Assembly (NCBI GenBank): GCA_910578805.1
Contig: CAJTRS010000008.1
Span: forward strand, 1-64,000
DNA from: an uncultured Muribaculaceae bacterium
GTDB taxonomy: Bacteria > Bacteroidota > Bacteroidia > Bacteroidales > Muribaculaceae
DNA: 64,000 bases
Direction of reading: 5' to 3'
In this document: positions 1 to 8,233 of the stretch, piece after piece
Position numbering within the stretch: position 1 is the first letter of the stretch
Layout: each line of letters begins with the position of its first letter
Position numbers and translations under genes: made by a program
The notes under the pieces: generated by a model
Told to the model about the DNA's origin: nothing
Database searches by the model: none
The model's input: only the letters and a program-made list of their open reading frames with translations

Positions 1-1
1 G

Positions 2-286
2 GTGGTAGTGACCGAAAACGGCGAATCCACAGACATGTACGAATCGCTGTTCCCCACCACTGACGAAACAGGCTACATCTGTCTGATCAACCCCAATGGC
101 AACTGCGTCATAGCCGTTACATTTGAAGGCAAGGGCGGCGCCATCACCGACATCGTCTTCGACGGTGCCGACGGTCCCGTGGAATACTACAACCTCCAGG
201 GCATCAAAGTGGCAGCCGAAAACCTCACCCCCGGCTTCTACATCGTACGCCAGGGCGACAAGACCGCCAAGATTCTCGTGAAATAA
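2..286 (+). CDS. C-terminal end of a secreted protein with a sorting-type tail (5' partial)
   Basis: Only the last 94 residues lie in the window; the reading frame is open at the left edge, so the true start is outside. The final 40 residues read as a compact beta domain: a YYNLQG turn, then LTPGFYIVRQG, ending in a short basic tail KILVK. Seen: this layout closely resembles the tails of the proteins ending at 41139 and 63661. Known: such C-terminal domains direct Bacteroidetes proteins to the type IX secretion system, and the GxY(I/V)V core is typical. Inferred: an exported or surface protein. Its catalytic or binding part cannot be judged from here. It is followed 30 bases later by a strong terminator, so it closes a transcript. 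Confidence 0.7.
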   Translation: MVVTENGESTDMYESLFPTTDETGYICLINPNGNCVIAVTFEGKGGAITDIVFDGADGPVEYYNLQGIKVAAENLTPGFYIVRQGDKTAKILVK

Positions 287-316
287 TCAAGTAAGATTAT
301 AATCCCTTTCAACGCA

Positions 317-347
317 ACCGCGCCGGAAATTCCGGCGCGGTTTTTTT
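317..347 (+). terminator. Intrinsic terminator
   Basis: An 11-bp perfect GC-rich stem (arms 317-327 and 331-341, ACCGCGCCGGA and its complement) with a 3-nt loop is followed by seven T residues at 341-347. This is a textbook rho-independent terminator for the gene ending at 286, and it isolates that gene from the sigma cassette downstream. Confidence 0.93.
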
Positions 348-442
348 GTGCCCCTGATGTCACCTTTTATCCGATACCAACGTCTAACCCACAGAAACAA
401 CAATAAAAACAATTAATTTTATAACCTCTAAAAGATATTATT

Positions 443-859
443 ATGTTCTCAGCACAAGTCATCATTCCAGTTTCAATCTGTGTGGTTCTTCCGGTACTTA
501 TCGTATGGATAATATACCACAGTATCAACAACCGTAACAATAAAAACACCGAGATACTCATCAAAGCCTTAGAGACAAACCCCAACATAGACGTGGACCG
601 ATTGATCGAGACCATGTCCAGGTCCAAGAAAACAGCCATGGACACACTGCACACCCGGCTTCTGCGCGGCTGCATCTTCTCCTCACTCGGCGTTGCGGTA
701 TCGATCATGGCCGGAATCTTCGCTTACACCGATCCGGAATCACACGCACAGAATCCCTGCCTTATAATATCCGGAGTCAGCTTAGCCATAGGCATAGCAT
801 ATCTTGTGGTTTATTTCGTAACAAAGAAGACGGTAACGGACAACAGCAACCGGCAGTAA
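443..859 (+). CDS. Small membrane protein, DUF6249-like
   Basis: A 138-residue protein with one N-terminal membrane segment (about residues 5-27), a polar, helix-prone stretch of about 45 residues, and two more membrane segments (about 73-95 and 104-126). This is the arrangement of the DUF6249 family, which in Bacteroidetes often sits beside ECF sigma genes. It ends 11 bases before the sigma factor and very likely shares its transcript. A near-consensus promoter box (TAATTTTA, 414-421) lies upstream. No enzymatic motif is visible. Inference: a membrane partner or regulator of the sigma factor, possibly sensing envelope state. The family match is from memory of the topology, so the exact family is less certain than the topology. 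Confidence 0.7.
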   Translation: MFSAQVIIPVSICVVLPVLIVWIIYHSINNRNNKNTEILIKALETNPNIDVDRLIETMSRSKKTAMDTLHTRLLRGCIFSSLGVAVSIMAGIFAYTDPESHAQNPCLIISGVSLAIGIAYLVVYFVTKKTVTDNSNRQ

Positions 860-870
860 CCGATCTCACA

Positions 871-1344
871 ATGGACAGACAGCAATTCATACGCTACGTG
901 GAGTGCAATCAGAGAGCGGTACGCCGGTTTCTGACGGCACTTTGCTGCGGTGACACCGCCCTCGCCGATGATCTGGCTCAGGACACATTCGTAAAGGCTT
1001 ATCTGTCGTGTGACAGCTTCCGTGAGGACAGCAAATTCCTGACCTGGATATACCGCATAGCCTACAACACATTCATAAGCAACCGCCGCAGTTATAAGGA
1101 ATGTGGGCAACTGTCGGAAGCGGCAGCCGTGGAAAGCTACGAACGTACAGACTCTTCATTCGAATACCAGAATCTGTATATGGCACTCAATCGGTTGTCG
1201 GACAAGGAACGGACTGCCATCTTGTTATTCTATCTGCAAGGCTATGGCGTGAACGAAATAGCCGAAATCACGGAATCATCGTCCGAAGCCGTAAGACAAC
1301 AGCTATCACGCGGACGGCAACACCTCAAAAACCTGCTAAACTGA
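871..1344 (+). CDS. RNA polymerase sigma factor, ECF (sigma-70) family
   Basis: 157 residues, the usual ECF length. Region 2 spans about residues 10-80 (DDLAQDTFVKAYL, then FLTWIYRIAYNTF for core binding and -10 recognition). Region 4 spans about 105-157 (LSDKERTAILLFYLQGY, then a helix-turn-helix NEIAEITESSSEAVRQQL). No extra C-terminal domain is present. It lies between a small membrane protein (11-base gap) and another membrane protein (5-base gap), an arrangement typical of a sigma factor with membrane-bound regulators. It has no SusC/SusD or FecR neighbour, so it is not the usual polysaccharide-utilisation ECF. It would act in the cytoplasm, directing RNA polymerase to a small regulon that cannot be identified here. 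Confidence 0.9.
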   Translation: MDRQQFIRYVECNQRAVRRFLTALCCGDTALADDLAQDTFVKAYLSCDSFREDSKFLTWIYRIAYNTFISNRRSYKECGQLSEAAAVESYERTDSSFEYQNLYMALNRLSDKERTAILLFYLQGYGVNEIAEITESSSEAVRQQLSRGRQHLKNLLN

Positions 1345-1349
1345 CAATT

Positions 1350-1751
1350 ATGGAAGAAGACAAACTCAAGGATATCTTTACCGGATATTCTCCGGAACTT
1401 TCACCTGACAGCATGTTCATGTCACGGTTCGAAAAAAATCTACATTCGGTGGAGGTCATAAAACAAAGATGCACATCGACGCGCAACCGCAACCGGGCGG
1501 CCATAACTATAGCCTCAGTCACTGGATTCATATGCGGAGTGGTATCCACACTCCTGTACCCTTACCTTTCGGCACTTGTAAAAAACCTGGGCGCCATGAG
1601 TTTCATTCCTGTACACATAACCGATGCCTATGGAGACATCATGCTATGGGCCATTATCGGCATAACCACATGCCTGATTACTTTTACAGCCTACGATATA
1701 ACATCGGGAATATTCAACCACGGTCATGCTCGCGGCGCGTCAGCCTCTTAA
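1350..1751 (+). CDS. Small membrane protein in sigma cassette, possible anti-sigma
   Basis: 133 residues starting at the ATG at 1350, five bases after the sigma factor stop; upstream in-frame sequence exists but belongs to the sigma gene in another frame. The N-terminus is acidic and soluble (MEEDKLKDIFTGYSPEL), followed by a basic stretch and two membrane segments (about residues 50-72 and 93-115). A cytoplasmic N-terminal segment plus membrane helices is the layout of many anti-sigma factors, but no zinc-binding HxxxCxxC motif is visible, so this role is inference. The last 38 bases overlap the 3' end of umuC on the opposite strand, so the two transcripts converge with no room for a terminator. 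Confidence 0.65.
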   Translation: MEEDKLKDIFTGYSPELSPDSMFMSRFEKNLHSVEVIKQRCTSTRNRNRAAITIASVTGFICGVVSTLLYPYLSALVKNLGAMSFIPVHITDAYGDIMLWAIIGITTCLITFTAYDITSGIFNHGHARGASAS

Positions 1752-2937
1752 GGCCATCGCCCATCGAAGCCGGAAACACTCCGGCACTATCCTGCAAGGA
1801 ATTTATGGCATCGACGGCTTCCATAAGCCGCTTGTGCTTTGCCGTCTCCTCCGGATCGACGAACAAGTCGCCCTGCAGTCCGGCTTGCGGTCTCATACGG
1901 CTCAATGTGACTCCGGCACGTTTGTATCCGTAGCCCGGACGATATATCGACTCCAATACATGCATGGCCACCGATATGACATGAGGTGTATAGTCGGTAG
2001 GATTTGCCAGACGCAGACTTGAGGAGTTGGAATATTGAGGTTCGTGCTCATGGAATCGGTTGGTGCACACAAACACCGACACTTCACCACACACCAACCC
2101 CTGCCGGCGGAGCTTGCGGGTGACCGAAGTGCAGAATGTACTCACAGCCTGCTTCAGGTCCGATAACGAATCCACATCTTTGGCAAACGACCGTGAGGCT
2201 GTGATAGAGTGATGCTTCGGATCGGTTTCCTCCCTGATTATACAGGGGCGCCCATGAAGTTCATGCCATGTATTCATTCCGGTGGCATTAAACAGCCTCT
2301 CTGCCACATCTTCGGGCAGAGATGCCAGTTGCAGGGCTGTGTTGAGGCCGCGTTCCCTTAGCCGGCGCGAATGACGCCGACCTATACCCCACACATCACC
2401 GACAGGCATAAGTGCCAATGCTTTCCGAACTTTTTCGGGTGTGTCGATGACACAGACACCTTTATAACCGGAATATTTCTTGGCAAACCTTGCAGCCACC
2501 TTGGCGAGAGTCTTGGTCTGCGCCACACCGAGCGATACCGGTATTCCGGTCTCCTCCATTACGGTCCTCACCACATACTGCCCGTAATCGCTGAAATCAC
2601 CGAAGGCAGGGTTCATGCATATGAACGCTTCATCTACGGAATAAACCTCCATGCCATCGCCTGTGAGCATACGCAACGTCGCCATGACGCGGCCGGAGAT
2701 ATCGCTGTAAAGCCGATGGTGACCCGAAAGAACCGTCACACCGTTGGCCACGCAGAGTCCACGGATTTTAAAATAGGGATCACCGCGTCTGATGCCGAGT
2801 GCCTTAGCCTCATTGGACAGAGACACTGCGCAACCGTCGTTATTGCTCAGCACAACCACAGGCCGGCCAAGCAACCGCGGATCAGCCACCCTCTCACATG
2901 ACACAAAAAAATTATTGCAGTCAACCAATCCGATCAT
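1714..2937 (-). CDS. umuC: Y-family DNA polymerase, UmuC-like (DNA polymerase V subunit)
   Basis: 407 residues. Translesion polymerase of the UmuC group: the palm starts with LVDCNNFFVSCERV (metal ligand D6), and YSVDEAF carries D102 and E103. The thumb and little-finger domains follow, and QGDLF at 355-359 fits a beta-clamp-binding motif. UmuC of E. coli has 422 residues; here the protein stops soon after RREH, so the usual conserved C-terminal tail (SPxYTTxW type) is missing or replaced by DRG. No umuD gene lies next to it; the upstream gene is pdxB, three bases away, in an apparent purD-membrane protein-pdxB-umuC operon. UmuD must be elsewhere or absent. I see no LexA-type operator that I would defend. 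Function call is secure; activity without a neighbouring UmuD is not. Confidence 0.93.
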   Translation of the reverse strand: MIGLVDCNNFFVSCERVADPRLLGRPVVVLSNNDGCAVSLSNEAKALGIRRGDPYFKIRGLCVANGVTVLSGHHRLYSDISGRVMATLRMLTGDGMEVYSVDEAFICMNPAFGDFSDYGQYVVRTVMEETGIPVSLGVAQTKTLAKVAARFAKKYSGYKGVCVIDTPEKVRKALALMPVGDVWGIGRRHSRRLRERGLNTALQLASLPEDVAERLFNATGMNTWHELHGRPCIIREETDPKHHSITASRSFAKDVDSLSDLKQAVSTFCTSVTRKLRRQGLVCGEVSVFVCTNRFHEHEPQYSNSSSLRLANPTDYTPHVISVAMHVLESIYRPGYGYKRAGVTLSRMRPQAGLQGDLFVDPEETAKHKRLMEAVDAINSLQDSAGVFPASMGDGLKRLTRREHDRG

Positions 2938-2940
2938 GGC

Positions 2941-3951
2941 TCAACCCCTGACCTCACCACGCAGGTTATAGTTGTTACGCAGCCATTCGAACAACTGCGG
3001 ATCGCGGCGAAGCACCTCGGTATCGACAAGCGGATCATACGATGCCATTATGGTCTCAACCGAGACCCTGTCGGCGGCACCTGAAGGCACCGACTCCGGC
3101 ATAACGGGCTGCGGAAGCCCGAAATGACGCGCAACCGCGCTGACCGCCATGGTTGTGGCACGCACCTTGCCTTCACGTGAATAGCCGGCTATGTGAGGAG
3201 TGGCCACAGCGGCAACCTCCAGAAGCCGGCGGTCAATATCGGGCTCATTTTCCCAGCAATCGATCACAAGATTTCCCACAATCCCCTCCTCATGAGCCTG
3301 CAGCAGCGCTGCAGTGTCGGCCACGGCACCACGCGAGGAGTTTATTATAACCGGACGCCGTGAAAGCGTATGCAGGAAGCGGCTGTCACAGATATGACGG
3401 GTGGCATATTCGCCTCTCGTTGTATAAGGTATGTGGAATGTGATGACATCGGCCCTGCGGGCTATCTCGTCGAGCGACACAAACCCGTTACCGCCCTCAG
3501 CGTATGCACGGGGAGGATCACACAACAACACCTCCATGCCGAGCAGCCGGCCCCATCGCTCCACTATGGAGCCTACATGACCCACGCCCACCACTCCGAG
3601 CACAATATCCGAGATGTCCCGACCGAGAACAGAAAAGACAGAGGCAAACACGTACTGCGCCACCGCAGGGGCATTGCAGCCGGGAGCGTTCACCACCTTT
3701 ATGCCGCGGTTACGGCAATAGTCCATATCCACATGGTCAAGCCCTATGGTGGCCGAGGCTATTATCGAACAACGCGAACCCTCCAGCAGCGAGGCGTCAC
3801 ACCGGGTACGCGTACGGGTAATCAGAGCATCTGCCGACGCCATGGCCTCACGAGTGATATCCCGTGGCGACAGATAGCTCACATCGGCATATTCGTCAAG
3901 CAATCCCTTGGCAAACGGGATATTATTTTCTATTATCACTTTCAGCCCCAT
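2941..3951 (-). CDS. pdxB: Erythronate-4-phosphate dehydrogenase
   Basis: 336 residues from the ATG at 3951, chosen because family members begin MKVIIENxIPF as here (MGLKVIIENNIPF); an upstream ATG at 3972 would add seven residues. It oxidises 4-phospho-erythronate with NAD in the DXP-independent branch of pyridoxal phosphate synthesis. Seen: the D-2-hydroxyacid dehydrogenase fold, NAD-binding LGVVGVGHVGS, substrate arginine region SRGAVADT, catalytic histidine in TPHIAGYS, and a C-terminal extension (about 285-336) resembling the PdxB dimerisation domain and ending in the typical basic LRGE. It overlaps the upstream membrane-protein gene by ten bases and precedes umuC by three, so it is mid-operon. 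Confidence 0.93.
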   Translation of the reverse strand: MGLKVIIENNIPFAKGLLDEYADVSYLSPRDITREAMASADALITRTRTRCDASLLEGSRCSIIASATIGLDHVDMDYCRNRGIKVVNAPGCNAPAVAQYVFASVFSVLGRDISDIVLGVVGVGHVGSIVERWGRLLGMEVLLCDPPRAYAEGGNGFVSLDEIARRADVITFHIPYTTRGEYATRHICDSRFLHTLSRRPVIINSSRGAVADTAALLQAHEEGIVGNLVIDCWENEPDIDRRLLEVAAVATPHIAGYSREGKVRATTMAVSAVARHFGLPQPVMPESVPSGAADRVSVETIMASYDPLVDTEVLRRDPQLFEWLRNNYNLRGEVRG

Positions 3952-4925
3952 ACACTCCACAAATAAAGACACGCATAAATAACCAGCAGCAACACTATGG
4001 AGAAATAAGCCCGTTTGTCACCGTTGATCCGGAAATACTGTGCCAGCTGCCATGCCGTGCAACAATTAAGCAGCGGCATATAGGCTTCCAAGCGCCCGAA
4101 ATCCACCACACACATAAGCTGTGTGACCAAAGTAATGGTGGTCAATATGCCATTGAAAGCGCGGGTTCGCGCGTTTGATCCGTAAATCTTGACAAGATTG
4201 CTCACCGTGGCCATAAACCCGGCTATCACCGTCACGGCCATGATGGCAACAGGCCGACAGGAATCATAGCTGTGGAGATATGCAAAAACCGTACGCACCT
4301 GCGGAAGCGTGAAATCCTGCAATGATATCACGCCGAATCCCCACAATATCCACACCGGAGTCACCACACCGATAACAGCCGCCAGAAACGACCGCATGGA
4401 CAGACACCTCATCTGTCCGCACCCAAGAATCATTACCGGAATATAAACGACAAAGGCCCACTGCCATATGCAGCCTGCCGACAGCAGCAGAAACACAAGG
4501 AATATGCTGCGGGTGTATCCCGGCATCTGATAGCATGAGTACATTATGTACAGCCCTACCATAACCGTCAGGCACAACACAGTGCCGCTCATATCCGATG
4601 CCGTGATCAATGAGGAGCCCGCTTCCATGACCATGAACAGTCCGGCATATAGTATAGACGTGGTATGCAGCAATATATATGTGCGGTTTAACACCGCCAT
4701 GGCAAGCATCACAACGAAGACCAAAGCCATATTCACACCGAGCCACAGGCTTTCCGCACCGGGATTTACAACAGGAACCGATGCAAACGCACCGGCCCCG
4801 GCCGGCTCACCTGTGACAAATACCGTCCAGGCATTCCACATGGCCACAGCCGACAGCAGGATCATAATAACGGCCACAAACCGCGATCCGAGCATGTGTG
4901 TGATATTTTGTTCGTAAGTCTTCAA
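3942..4925 (-). CDS. Polytopic inner-membrane protein of unknown function
   Basis: 327 residues with about nine or ten hydrophobic segments and very short loops; the N-terminal dozen residues (MKTYEQNITHML) are polar and probably cytoplasmic. It resembles the uncharacterised DUF6427-type membrane proteins found in Bacteroidales near purD, but I cannot confirm the family by eye. No catalytic or ligand motif stands out. It is cotranscribed with purD upstream (59-base gap) and pdxB downstream (10-base overlap); this placement between purine and pyridoxal genes is conserved-looking but gives no firm function. Confidence 0.75.
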   Translation of the reverse strand: MKTYEQNITHMLGSRFVAVIMILLSAVAMWNAWTVFVTGEPAGAGAFASVPVVNPGAESLWLGVNMALVFVVMLAMAVLNRTYILLHTTSILYAGLFMVMEAGSSLITASDMSGTVLCLTVMVGLYIMYSCYQMPGYTRSIFLVFLLLSAGCIWQWAFVVYIPVMILGCGQMRCLSMRSFLAAVIGVVTPVWILWGFGVISLQDFTLPQVRTVFAYLHSYDSCRPVAIMAVTVIAGFMATVSNLVKIYGSNARTRAFNGILTTITLVTQLMCVVDFGRLEAYMPLLNCCTAWQLAQYFRINGDKRAYFSIVLLLVIYACLYLWSVWG

Positions 4926-4984
4926 TGCAATATCTTAAATATAATATTTGGTATGAAGTCCGGAATATATCCGATATCGGGTGA

Positions 4985-6256
4985 CTACAACAGGTCCCGG
5001 CCTATATCGCGACGGAAATACTTGCCGTCAAAACCTATCTTGGCCACACCGGCATAACTCTTGGCCAACGCGTCAGTTATATCCTTGCCGAGTGAACTTA
5101 CCGCTATGACACGACCTCCTGAAGTGAGAATCTCACCGCTATCGGTGCGCCGTGTGCCGGCATGAAACACGATGCTTTCCTTCACGTCATCGAGCCCCTT
5201 AACCGTCTTGCCCTTTTCATAACTTCCGGGATAACCGCCGCTCACGGTCATTACCGTTACTGCCGTGAGCGGGCTCTCGCGCAATTCCATGTCACCGAGA
5301 TTGCCTTCGGCGGCAGCTTTCATCAAAGCCACCAGATCACTGTCAACCCTTAACATCACAGCCTCTGTCTCGGGATCGCCCATGCGCACATTGTACTCTA
5401 TCACCATAGGGTCTCCGTCCACATTTATGAGTCCGAGAAATATGAATCCGCGATACGTTATTCCATCGGCAACAAGTCCGTTGACCGTAGGCTCTATGAT
5501 GCGAGTACGCACCTTCTCCATGAATTCCCCGTCGGCAAAAGGCACCGGACTTACAGCACCCATGCCTCCGGTGTTAAGACCGGTATCACCCTCGCCTATG
5601 CGCTTGTAGTCCTTTGCTACCGGGAGTACACGGTATCCGCCGGCGCCATCGGTAAGCACAAACACCGAACATTCTATCCCTTTAAGGAATTCCTCGACCA
5701 CCACTGTGGCCGACGATTTGCCGAACATGCCGCCGAGCATTTCGCGCAGCGACTTGCAGGCCTCTTCGAGCGAATCTATAATCAGCACACCCTTTCCTGC
5801 GGCAAGACCGTCGGCTTTAAGCACATAAGGCGGATTCAATGTGGCAAGAAACTCACAGCCCTCATCGGCGGTGGCGGCTGTAAACGAGCGGTAACGGGCC
5901 GTGGGTATGTTGTGGGCAGCCATAAACCTCTTGGCGAAATCCTTGCTCCCTTCGAGTTGAGCACCGGCTTCCGACGGACCCACAACAAGTATATTCGGAC
6001 AGCGACCGGCAAAATAATCGTATATTCCGGCCACAAGCGGGTCCTCGTTGCCGACTACTATCATGTCAATACCGTGGGCGAGGACAAAGCTCTCCACTGC
6101 CCCGAAATCAAGGGGCGATATATCCACATTGGTGCCATACAGATGTGTCCCGCCATTGCCGGGAGCTATGTACAGATTCTCAACAAGGGGACTTTGACTC
6201 ATCTTCCAGGCCAAAGCCGATTCCCGGCCGCCCGACCCAAGTAGCAGTATATTCAT
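4985..6256 (-). CDS. purD: Phosphoribosylamine-glycine ligase (GAR synthetase)
   Basis: 423 residues, the normal length. It joins phosphoribosylamine and glycine with ATP, the second step of purine synthesis. Domains in order: N-terminal preATP-grasp starting [18 protein letters not shown]-grasp core with the nucleotide loop [12 protein letters not shown] and the metal-ligand region [14 protein letters not shown], and a C-terminal PurD domain ([16 protein letters not shown]). A full promoter lies upstream (6291-6321). First gene of a likely purD-membrane protein-pdxB-umuC operon. Confidence 0.97.
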   Translation of the reverse strand: MNILLLGSGGRESALAWKMSQSPLVENLYIAPGNGGTHLYGTNVDISPLDFGAVESFVLAHGIDMIVVGNEDPLVAGIYDYFAGRCPNILVVGPSEAGAQLEGSKDFAKRFMAAHNIPTARYRSFTAATADEGCEFLATLNPPYVLKADGLAAGKGVLIIDSLEEACKSLREMLGGMFGKSSATVVVEEFLKGIECSVFVLTDGAGGYRVLPVAKDYKRIGEGDTGLNTGGMGAVSPVPFADGEFMEKVRTRIIEPTVNGLVADGITYRGFIFLGLINVDGDPMVIEYNVRMGDPETEAVMLRVDSDLVALMKAAAEGNLGDMELRESPLTAVTVMTVSGGYPGSYEKGKTVKGLDDVKESIVFHAGTRRTDSGEILTSGGRVIAVSSLGKDITDALAKSYAGVAKIGFDGKYFRRDIGRDLL

Positions 6257-6290
6257 CGATGATAGTATGTATGAGGTTAAAAATTTTCCT

Positions 6291-6321
6291 CAAAGTTACG
6301 CCATAATTTCATAACCCCCAA
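6291..6321 (-). promoter_or_regulatory. Promoter for purD
   Basis: On the minus strand TTG (6321-6319), 20 nt, then TAACTTTG (6298-6291) matches the Bacteroidetes housekeeping promoter. Transcription would start near 6284, giving a leader of about 28 nt before the purD ATG at 6256. Confidence 0.75.
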
Positions 6322-6365
6322 CTTTTTTAATAGCCATCAGGCACACCCGGCATTCCCGTCAAGGG

Positions 6366-7430
6366 CTATATGTGCATAAGGTCACGGAATATGTCCAATG
6401 CGGCGCATATGTCCTCCTCTGGCACGTCAATATCTGTAAGCACCTCTCCGGGCGCTTTCAGCAATGTGAAATTGATATGCCTTGCGTCGCGGTTTTTCTT
6501 GTCGTGCCGCATAAGTTCCAGAAGATGCGGATAATCGGCACACCGCAATGCGGGCGCGGGATAATGTCGGCATACATAACCGGCTACCTGACGCAGCACC
6601 GCCGACGGAAAACCTAACCTTATATGTGAAAGCACCATATCCACCACCAATCCCCACGCCACCGCATATCCATGCGGCACGGGAGCATTGCGTTCCATGG
6701 CCATGGCCTCGAATGCATGTCCGGCAGTGTGACCGAGATTGAGCGCCTTGCGCAATCCCGTCTCACAAGGGTCTTCAGCCACAATGCGCCTCTTGACCTC
6801 CACACTTTCGGCCAGCAGATTCAGCATGGCTCCGCCGGCACGGCCGGAAGAATCCCGGTCAAGCACACGGGACAAAGACTCTGACGAATCGATAAGGGCA
6901 TGCTTTATAACCTCGGCATAACCTGACATGAACTCGCTCTCGGGAAGCGTATCGAAAAATACTGACGACAACACCACGGCATCGGCCTGACGAAACACCC
7001 CCACCTCATTTTTCAGACCGGCAAAATTTATTCCCGTCTTGCCGCCTACAGCGGCATCTACGGCTCCGAGCAAAGTGGTGGGCACATTGATGAAACCTAT
7101 CCCACGCTTGAATGTGGCAGCGGCAAATCCGCCAAGATCGGTCACCATGCCTCCTCCTACATTGACCAACACACTATGACGCGTGGCGCCACCGGCCGTA
7201 AGAGCTTCCCATACCGATGACAGGGCGGTGAGGTTTTTGTTTTCATCGCCGGGGGATACGACTATGGTTTCTGCTCCTGACAGAGCCGGGCACCCGGCCA
7301 TAAGCCGCGGCACGGCAATCCGGGCGGTATTCGTATCGGCAAGAATGAATACATTGCAGGCATTATGCGCCGCAAGCAGTTCCTGCAACGCATCGGCCGG
7401 AGAATTGGTGATAAGTATCCGTTGTCCCAT
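6366..7430 (-). CDS. aroB: 3-dehydroquinate synthase
   Basis: 354 residues. Converts DAHP to 3-dehydroquinate, the second step of the shikimate pathway, with NAD and zinc or cobalt. Seen: the NAD loop GGGMVTDLGG (92-101), the substrate loop VGGKTGINF, and metal ligands E173 (GYAEVIKHA), H234 (GHTAGHAFE) and H253 (PHGYAVAWG). It starts 45 bases downstream of the HAD phosphatase stop and may share the transcript that begins at 12543. I see no strong promoter directly in front of it. Confidence 0.96.
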   Translation of the reverse strand: MGQRILITNSPADALQELLAAHNACNVFILADTNTARIAVPRLMAGCPALSGAETIVVSPGDENKNLTALSSVWEALTAGGATRHSVLVNVGGGMVTDLGGFAAATFKRGIGFINVPTTLLGAVDAAVGGKTGINFAGLKNEVGVFRQADAVVLSSVFFDTLPESEFMSGYAEVIKHALIDSSESLSRVLDRDSSGRAGGAMLNLLAESVEVKRRIVAEDPCETGLRKALNLGHTAGHAFEAMAMERNAPVPHGYAVAWGLVVDMVLSHIRLGFPSAVLRQVAGYVCRHYPAPALRCADYPHLLELMRHDKKNRDARHINFTLLKAPGEVLTDIDVPEEDICAALDIFRDLMHI

Positions 7431-7475
7431 AATCTGAATTCATTTGACACAATTCCGTATATATAGCCGTACAAA

Positions 7476-8228
7476 TCACAGACAGGCTTCTGTTGTCACA
7501 AGCGCCTCGTAAAGGAGCGGGAAAGCGTCGGCCAGAGCATTCATGGAACACATCACAATATCGGCTCCGGCCTCTGTCAACTCACACTCCTTTAACGGTC
7601 CGGTCGTCACTCCTATGGTAAACGCACCGGAAGCATATCCGGATTCCACTCCGAGAGGGGCATTTTCTATGACCACACACTGCCACGGCTTCAGACCGGC
7701 GATAGACATGGCTTTTTCATAAGGCTCCGGCAGAGGTTTTCCGTGCTTCACATCGCGCGAAGTAATCTTCCGGTCGGCTGCAAACACTCCCGGAAAATCG
7801 GCATCGAGCCTGTTGAGAAGAGTATTCTGTCCCGATCCTGTCACAAGCACCCTTTCCATACCGACCCGTTTCAGGAAATCCATGACACGCAATGACCCGG
7901 GCATAATATCCACCGGCGGCATCGCCGCAAACAATTCGGCCTTGCGCCCGTAAAGCGACGTTTTTTCCTCTTCGGTGGCGCCGTGGCCGAATGCGTTGTG
8001 AAACAACACATCGATAGTTGAAGCGCCCGTGCGGCCCTCATATCTGAAAAACTCGTCAAGCGGAACATCGACTCCGACCTCGCGCATCATCTGTTGCCAA
8101 GCGGCGGCATGCAAAGGCATAGAGTCGTAAAGAGTCCCGTCCATATCTATCAGAGCCCCGCGGGGATCTGCCTTGTCATAACCGTGACGCGTAAGATATC
8201 GCCTCACGGCCGGTGTGTAAATATTCAT
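7476..8228 (-). CDS. HAD-superfamily phosphatase or phosphomutase, beta-PGM-like
   Basis: 250 residues. HAD subfamily I with an alpha-helical C1 cap. Motif I is LIDMDGTLYDSM with nucleophile D28 and acid/base D30; motif II is LVTGSGQ, motif III the lysine in KHGKPLPEPYEKA, and motif IV the acidic VIENAPLGVESG. The cap contains GRTGASTID. This pattern matches beta-phosphoglucomutase and sugar-phosphate phosphatases; which substrate is used cannot be told. It lies five bases downstream of the AsmA-like gene and 45 bases upstream of aroB. Confidence 0.88.
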   Translation of the reverse strand: MNIYTPAVRRYLTRHGYDKADPRGALIDMDGTLYDSMPLHAAAWQQMMREVGVDVPLDEFFRYEGRTGASTIDVLFHNAFGHGATEEEKTSLYGRKAELFAAMPPVDIMPGSLRVMDFLKRVGMERVLVTGSGQNTLLNRLDADFPGVFAADRKITSRDVKHGKPLPEPYEKAMSIAGLKPWQCVVIENAPLGVESGYASGAFTIGVTTGPLKECELTEAGADIVMCSMNALADAFPLLYEALVTTEACL

Positions 8229-8233
8229 ATCTG

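Noticed and set aside
6300..6365. Terminator after aroB
   Set aside because: Only a six-pair ATAGCC/GGCTAT repeat with a long loop and no T-run on the minus strand.
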